Below, piece after piece: positions 60,955 through 64,000 of a stretch of 64,000 nucleotides of DNA (position 1 is its first letter; each line of letters opens with the position of its first letter). Made by a program: the position numbers and the translations under genes. The notes under the pieces were generated by a model. That model was not told where the DNA came from and searched no databases. It was given only the letters and a program-made list of their open reading frames with translations. Source of the stretch: Erythrobacter sp. SG61-1L (GTDB lineage: Bacteria; Pseudomonadota; Alphaproteobacteria; Sphingomonadales; Sphingomonadaceae); assembly GCF_001305965.1 (NCBI RefSeq), contig NZ_JXQC01000003.1, forward strand, positions 558,001-622,000. Direction: 5' to 3'.

Positions 60955-61191
60955 GCGCGTTTCGCGCATCCTGTCTGATCCCGCATACGCGGGCGGGTTA
61001 GGATTTGCGGGATTCATGCTGGCTTTTGTTGGAAATCGGAGCTAAGGGCCGCCCCGTTCAGACAAGAAATGGCGGATTTTCGCTGCTTTGCGTCGGGGCA
61101 AATTCACATGGAAGGCGCACATACCGGTGCCGTTGGCGGGAGCTCCGCCCGGTTCCAGCCTTCCAGCGGAACAACCGGAAAGGAATTACCT
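60955..61191 (+). other. Leader and promoter region of rpsB
   Basis: About 240 bases upstream of rpsB. Hairpins CCCGC-ATAC-GCGGG (60980-60993) and GCGG-GAGCT-CCGC (61137-61149) are visible; the second, close to the gene, could take part in S2 autoregulation. No further gene is seen. Confidence 0.4.
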
Positions 61192-61974
61192 ATGGCGGCT
61201 CCTACCGTCACCATGCAGCAATTGATCGAGGCCGGCGCACACTTCGGCCACCAGACCCACCGCTGGAACCCGCGGATGAAGCCGTATATTTTCGGCGCCC
61301 GCAACGGTGTTCACATCATCGACCTGTCGCAGACCGTGCCCCTGATGGCGCGTGCGCTTGAATTCGTTTCGGCGACCGTCCGCAATGGCGGCAAGGTGCT
61401 GTTCGTCGGCACCAAGCGTCAGGCTCAGGATCCGATTGCCGATGCTGCCCGCGCCAGCGGCCAGTATTACGTCAACCACCGCTGGCTGGGCGGCATGCTC
61501 ACCAACTGGAAGACGATCAGCCAGTCGATCAAGAAGATGAAGACGATCGAGGAACAGCTCTCGGGCGACACTTCGGGTCTCACCAAGAAGGAAATCCTCG
61601 ACCTTACCCGCAAGCACGAGAAGCTGCAGCTTTCGCTGGGCGGCATCCGTGACATGGGCGGCATTCCGGACGTGATGTTCGTGATCGACGCCAATGTCGA
61701 ACAGCTTGCGATCAAGGAAGCCAACGTGCTGGGTATCCCGGTCGTGGCCGTGCTTGACACCAATGTCGATCCTTCGGGCATCGCTTTCCCGATCCCGGGC
61801 AACGATGACGCCAGCCGTGCCGTGCGCCTCTATTGCGACGCGATCGCTCAGGCGGCGACCAAGGGCAACAACGAAGGCGTTGTCGATTCGGGCCGTGACA
61901 TCGGCGCGATGGACGTTCCGCCGGCTGAAGAAGTTGCCGTGGAAGCGGACGCCGGCGTCGAAGCGACTGCCTGA
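61192..61974 (+). CDS. rpsB: 30S ribosomal protein S2
   Basis: A 260-residue ribosomal protein of the 30S back, needed for S1 binding. Typical blocks: '[20 protein letters not shown]', '[20 protein letters not shown]', '[18 protein letters not shown]' and '[20 protein letters not shown]'. An acidic C-terminal extension ([16 protein letters not shown]) follows. The start at 61192 has an aaagga ribosome binding site. First gene of rpsB-tsf-pyrH-frr. Confidence 0.98.
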   Translation: MAAPTVTMQQLIEAGAHFGHQTHRWNPRMKPYIFGARNGVHIIDLSQTVPLMARALEFVSATVRNGGKVLFVGTKRQAQDPIADAARASGQYYVNHRWLGGMLTNWKTISQSIKKMKTIEEQLSGDTSGLTKKEILDLTRKHEKLQLSLGGIRDMGGIPDVMFVIDANVEQLAIKEANVLGIPVVAVLDTNVDPSGIAFPIPGNDDASRAVRLYCDAIAQAATKGNNEGVVDSGRDIGAMDVPPAEEVAVEADAGVEATA

Positions 61975-62009
61975 GCGTAACCGAACTGGCATAATTGCCG
62001 TTTAGCGCG

Positions 62010-62031
62010 CCGGGCCAGTCGATTGGCCCGG
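62010..62031 (+). terminator. Intercistronic hairpin between rpsB and tsf
   Basis: CCGGGCCA-gtcgat-TGGCCCGG, a perfect 8-bp stem without a T run. It may act as an attenuator or RNA-stability element that sets the S2/EF-Ts ratio. Confidence 0.45.
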
Positions 62032-62063
62032 TGCCATCGGCACATATTCAAGAGGACAGAACA

Positions 62064-62990
62064 ATGGCTGCTTATTCCGCCGCTGACGTGAAGGCCCTGC
62101 GCGAACGCTCGGGCGCCGGCATGATGGACTGCAAGAAGGCTCTCGACGAGACCAATGGCGACATCGAAGCTGCCGTCGACGCTCTGCGCGCCAAGGGCCT
62201 GGCTGCTGCCGCCAAGAAGTCGAGCCGTACCGCGGCCGAAGGTCTGGTCGGCGTTGCCGTTGAAGGCACTCGCGGCGTTGCCGTGGAAGTGAACTCGGAA
62301 ACGGACTTCGTTGCCAAGAACGACCAGTTCCAGGACTTCGTCCGCAAGACCACTCAGGTTGCGCTGGGCGTGGACGGCGACGATGTCGAAGCGCTGAAGG
62401 CCGCTGCCTATCCCGACGGTGGCACGGTTGGCGAAAAGCTGACCAACAATGTCGCCACCATCGGTGAAAACCAGCAGGTCCGTCGCCTCAAGACCGTTTC
62501 GGTCAGCGAAGGCGTGATCGTGCCTTACATGCACAATGCGGTTGCTCCGAGCCTCGGCAAGATCGGCGTGCTGGTCGCGCTCGAAAGCTCGGCTCCGGCC
62601 GACGTTCTCGAAGGCTTGGGCAAGCAGCTGGCGATGCACATCGCGGCCGCCTTCCCGCTGGCGCTGAACGCTGACGGCCTCGATCAGGAACTGATCGCCC
62701 GTGAACGCGCGATCGCTGAGGAAAAGGCTGCCGAAAGCGGCAAGCCCGCCGAAGTGCAGGCCAAGATGGTCGATGGCGCGATTGCCAAGTTCGCCAAAGA
62801 AAACGCTCTGCTGTCGCAGGTCTTCGTCATGGACAACAAGACCCCGATCCAGCAGGTCGTCGATCAGGCTGGCAAGGAAGCCGGCGCCAAGATCGTTCTG
62901 AAGGACTATGTCCGCTTCCAGCTCGGTGAAGGCATCGAGAAGGAAGTCAGCGATTTCGCAGCCGAAGTCGCCGCCGCAGTCGCAGGCTAA
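62064..62990 (+). CDS. tsf: Translation elongation factor Ts
   Basis: A 308-residue nucleotide exchange factor for EF-Tu. The N-terminal UBA domain and signature '[20 protein letters not shown]' (near 12-31) are followed by the core repeat with '[14 protein letters not shown]' and '[16 protein letters not shown]', and the C-terminal '[18 protein letters not shown]'. The start at 62064 follows an agaggacag ribosome binding site. A terminator lies just after it. Confidence 0.98.
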   Translation: MAAYSAADVKALRERSGAGMMDCKKALDETNGDIEAAVDALRAKGLAAAAKKSSRTAAEGLVGVAVEGTRGVAVEVNSETDFVAKNDQFQDFVRKTTQVALGVDGDDVEALKAAAYPDGGTVGEKLTNNVATIGENQQVRRLKTVSVSEGVIVPYMHNAVAPSLGKIGVLVALESSAPADVLEGLGKQLAMHIAAAFPLALNADGLDQELIARERAIAEEKAAESGKPAEVQAKMVDGAIAKFAKENALLSQVFVMDNKTPIQQVVDQAGKEAGAKIVLKDYVRFQLGEGIEKEVSDFAAEVAAAVAG

Positions 62991-63013
62991 ACGCCTCACT
63001 GTGAAGAGATTGT

Positions 63014-63044
63014 CCCCGCGCGGCCGGTGCCGCGCGGGGATTTT
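63014..63044 (+). terminator. Rho-independent terminator after tsf
   Basis: CCCCGCGCGGC-cggt-GCCGCGCGGGG, a perfect 11-bp stem with a tetraloop, followed by ATTTTC. Confidence 0.85.
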
Positions 63045-63134
63045 CATACCCGGCCAAGGCGTGCCCACCCCTTGGCAGCGCCCCCTGTCGCTCTATAAGA
63101 GCGGCGCCCAGGCAATTTGCGAGTTTCCGATCCC

Positions 63135-63848
63135 ATGTCCAAACCCGGCTTCAAACGTGTCCTTCTGAAGCTTTCGGGCGAAGTGCTGATGGGTAATCAG
63201 CAATTCGGGATAGATCCTTCCTTCGTGCTGGAACTGGCCAAGGAAGTGAAGGCGGCCAAGGAAACCGGGCTGGAAATTTGCCTGGTGATCGGCGGCGGTA
63301 ATATTTTCCGCGGTATGGCTGGCGCAGCGCAGGGCATGGACCGCGCGCAGGCCGATTATATGGGCATGCTGGCCACGGTGATGAATGCGCTGGCAATGCA
63401 GAGCGCGCTCGAACAGGTCGGCGTTCACACCCGCGTCCAGTCTGCGGTGCAGATGGATCAGGTGTGCGAGCCGGTGATCCGCCGCCGGGCCGAACGGCAT
63501 CTGGAAAAGGGTCGGATCGTTATCTTCGCCGCAGGCGTCGGCAGCCCGTTCTTCACCACCGACAGCGGCGCAGCTTTGCGCGCGGCGGAAATGAAGTGCG
63601 ATGCGCTGCTGAAGGGAACCAGCGTGGACGGGGTCTACGATTCCGATCCCAAGACCAATCCCGACGCGGTACGTTTCGACACGGTCAGCTATGACAAGGT
63701 GCTGGCCGACAATCTCAAGGTGATGGACGCCTCTGCCGTGGCCCTGTGCCGCGACAATAATATCCCGATCGTGGTCTTCTCGATCCGCGAACAGGGCAAT
63801 CTCGCGCGCGTTTTGGCGGGCGAGGGCGTACAGACCACGGTGCAATGA
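63135..63848 (+). CDS. pyrH: UMP kinase
   Basis: A 237-residue hexameric amino-acid-kinase-fold enzyme that phosphorylates UMP to UDP. Motifs: '[20 protein letters not shown]' (ATP loop with Lys), 'IGGGNIFRG' , '[20 protein letters not shown]' and '[20 protein letters not shown]'. Also '[18 protein letters not shown]' (near 163). The start at 63135 (MSKPGFKRV) is preferred over a TTG 18 bases upstream. Confidence 0.97.
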   Translation: MSKPGFKRVLLKLSGEVLMGNQQFGIDPSFVLELAKEVKAAKETGLEICLVIGGGNIFRGMAGAAQGMDRAQADYMGMLATVMNALAMQSALEQVGVHTRVQSAVQMDQVCEPVIRRRAERHLEKGRIVIFAAGVGSPFFTTDSGAALRAAEMKCDALLKGTSVDGVYDSDPKTNPDAVRFDTVSYDKVLADNLKVMDASAVALCRDNNIPIVVFSIREQGNLARVLAGEGVQTTVQ

Positions 63849-63870
63849 GTAATCTGGGGAAGCCCTGACA

Positions 63871-64000
63871 ATGGCTAAGTACGACAAGGCAGATCTCGAA
63901 CGGCGCATGGCTGGCGCAGTGGAATCGCTCAAGGGCGACCTCGCAGGCCTGCGCACCGGCCGCGCCAATACGGCGCTGCTCGATCCGATCCATGTGGAAG
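63871..64000 (+). CDS. frr: Ribosome recycling factor (5' part, cut by window end)
   Basis: The first 43 codons of frr are present: [20 protein letters not shown] then '[20 protein letters not shown]', which is the conserved N-terminal helix with the RTGRA motif. It releases tRNA and mRNA from the 50S subunit together with EF-G. It begins 22 bases after pyrH and continues beyond the window. Confidence 0.95.
   Translation, partial: MAKYDKADLERRMAGAVESLKGDLAGLRTGRANTALLDPIHVE

Overview
This window is a high-GC chromosomal segment of an alphaproteobacterium, most likely a member of Sphingomonadales (Novosphingobium/Erythrobacter type). The grounds are the gene content: a class I lysyl-tRNA synthetase, a stand-alone NDUFS4-like complex I subunit, a DUF6456 protein, the rpsB-tsf-pyrH-frr and ffs-dnaX-ybaB blocks, and dispersed palindromic repeats with 'ctgagcttgtcgaag' arms. 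This assignment rests on recognised families and gene order, not on a database search.

Layout. 1-14.1 kb: membrane, envelope and stress genes (MscS channel, lysK, DUF1003, cytochrome b561, RcnB-like and CFI-box secreted proteins, ClC exchanger, TonB-like secreted protein, ettA), then a Nudix-DUF47 fusion followed by a PiT phosphate transporter behind a Pho-box-like repeat. 14.1-21.5 kb: an accessory block, a six-gene minus-strand operon for aromatic degradation (FAD monooxygenase, Rieske oxygenase, extradiol dioxygenase, C-C hydrolase-like alpha/beta hydrolase, cupin, FAA hydrolase) with a divergent LysR regulator. It lies between a broken class II tRNA-like sequence and intact tRNA-Pro and tRNA-Ile genes. 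21.8-32 kb: polysaccharide deacetylase, a degenerate histidine kinase, Lrp regulator, GGDEF-EAL protein, accC-accB, aroQ, an isolated three-TM holin, an FAA hydrolase and tRNA-Pro(GGG). 32-42 kb: yajC-secD-secF, a glycosyltransferase coupled to an XRE/S24-like regulator, a divergent DUF6456 gene, MASE1-PAS-GGDEF, a uracil-DNA glycosylase and an ABC-F protein. 42-49 kb: PepSY/response regulator/sensor kinase, chorismate mutase, polyprenyl diphosphate synthase, hrpB with an in-frame palindromic insertion, and the NDUFS4-like gene. 49-57 kb: SRP RNA, dnaX, ybaB, aqpZ, an HPP protein, lon and hup. 57-64 kb: lipoprotein, rlmB, tRNA-Tyr, psd-pssA, a small SOS-type membrane protein, then rpsB-tsf-pyrH-frr, with frr cut by the window end.

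The two most interesting observations are regulatory. First, an XRE repressor and a DUF6456 protein are divergent, the arrangement I recall for rogA and gafYZ, which control gene transfer agents (GTA) in Caulobacter. A 15-nt motif in their intergenic region recurs (14 of 15 bases) in front of the lone holin gene 6 kb away, which suggests a gene-transfer-agent or prophage lysis switch. Second, a 92-residue single-pass membrane protein downstream of pssA has a promoter with a perfect GAAC-N7-GAAC LexA box inside its -35/-10 spacer. It is a candidate SOS-induced checkpoint protein. A near-identical 31-nt element upstream of both lysK and lon is also unexplained.
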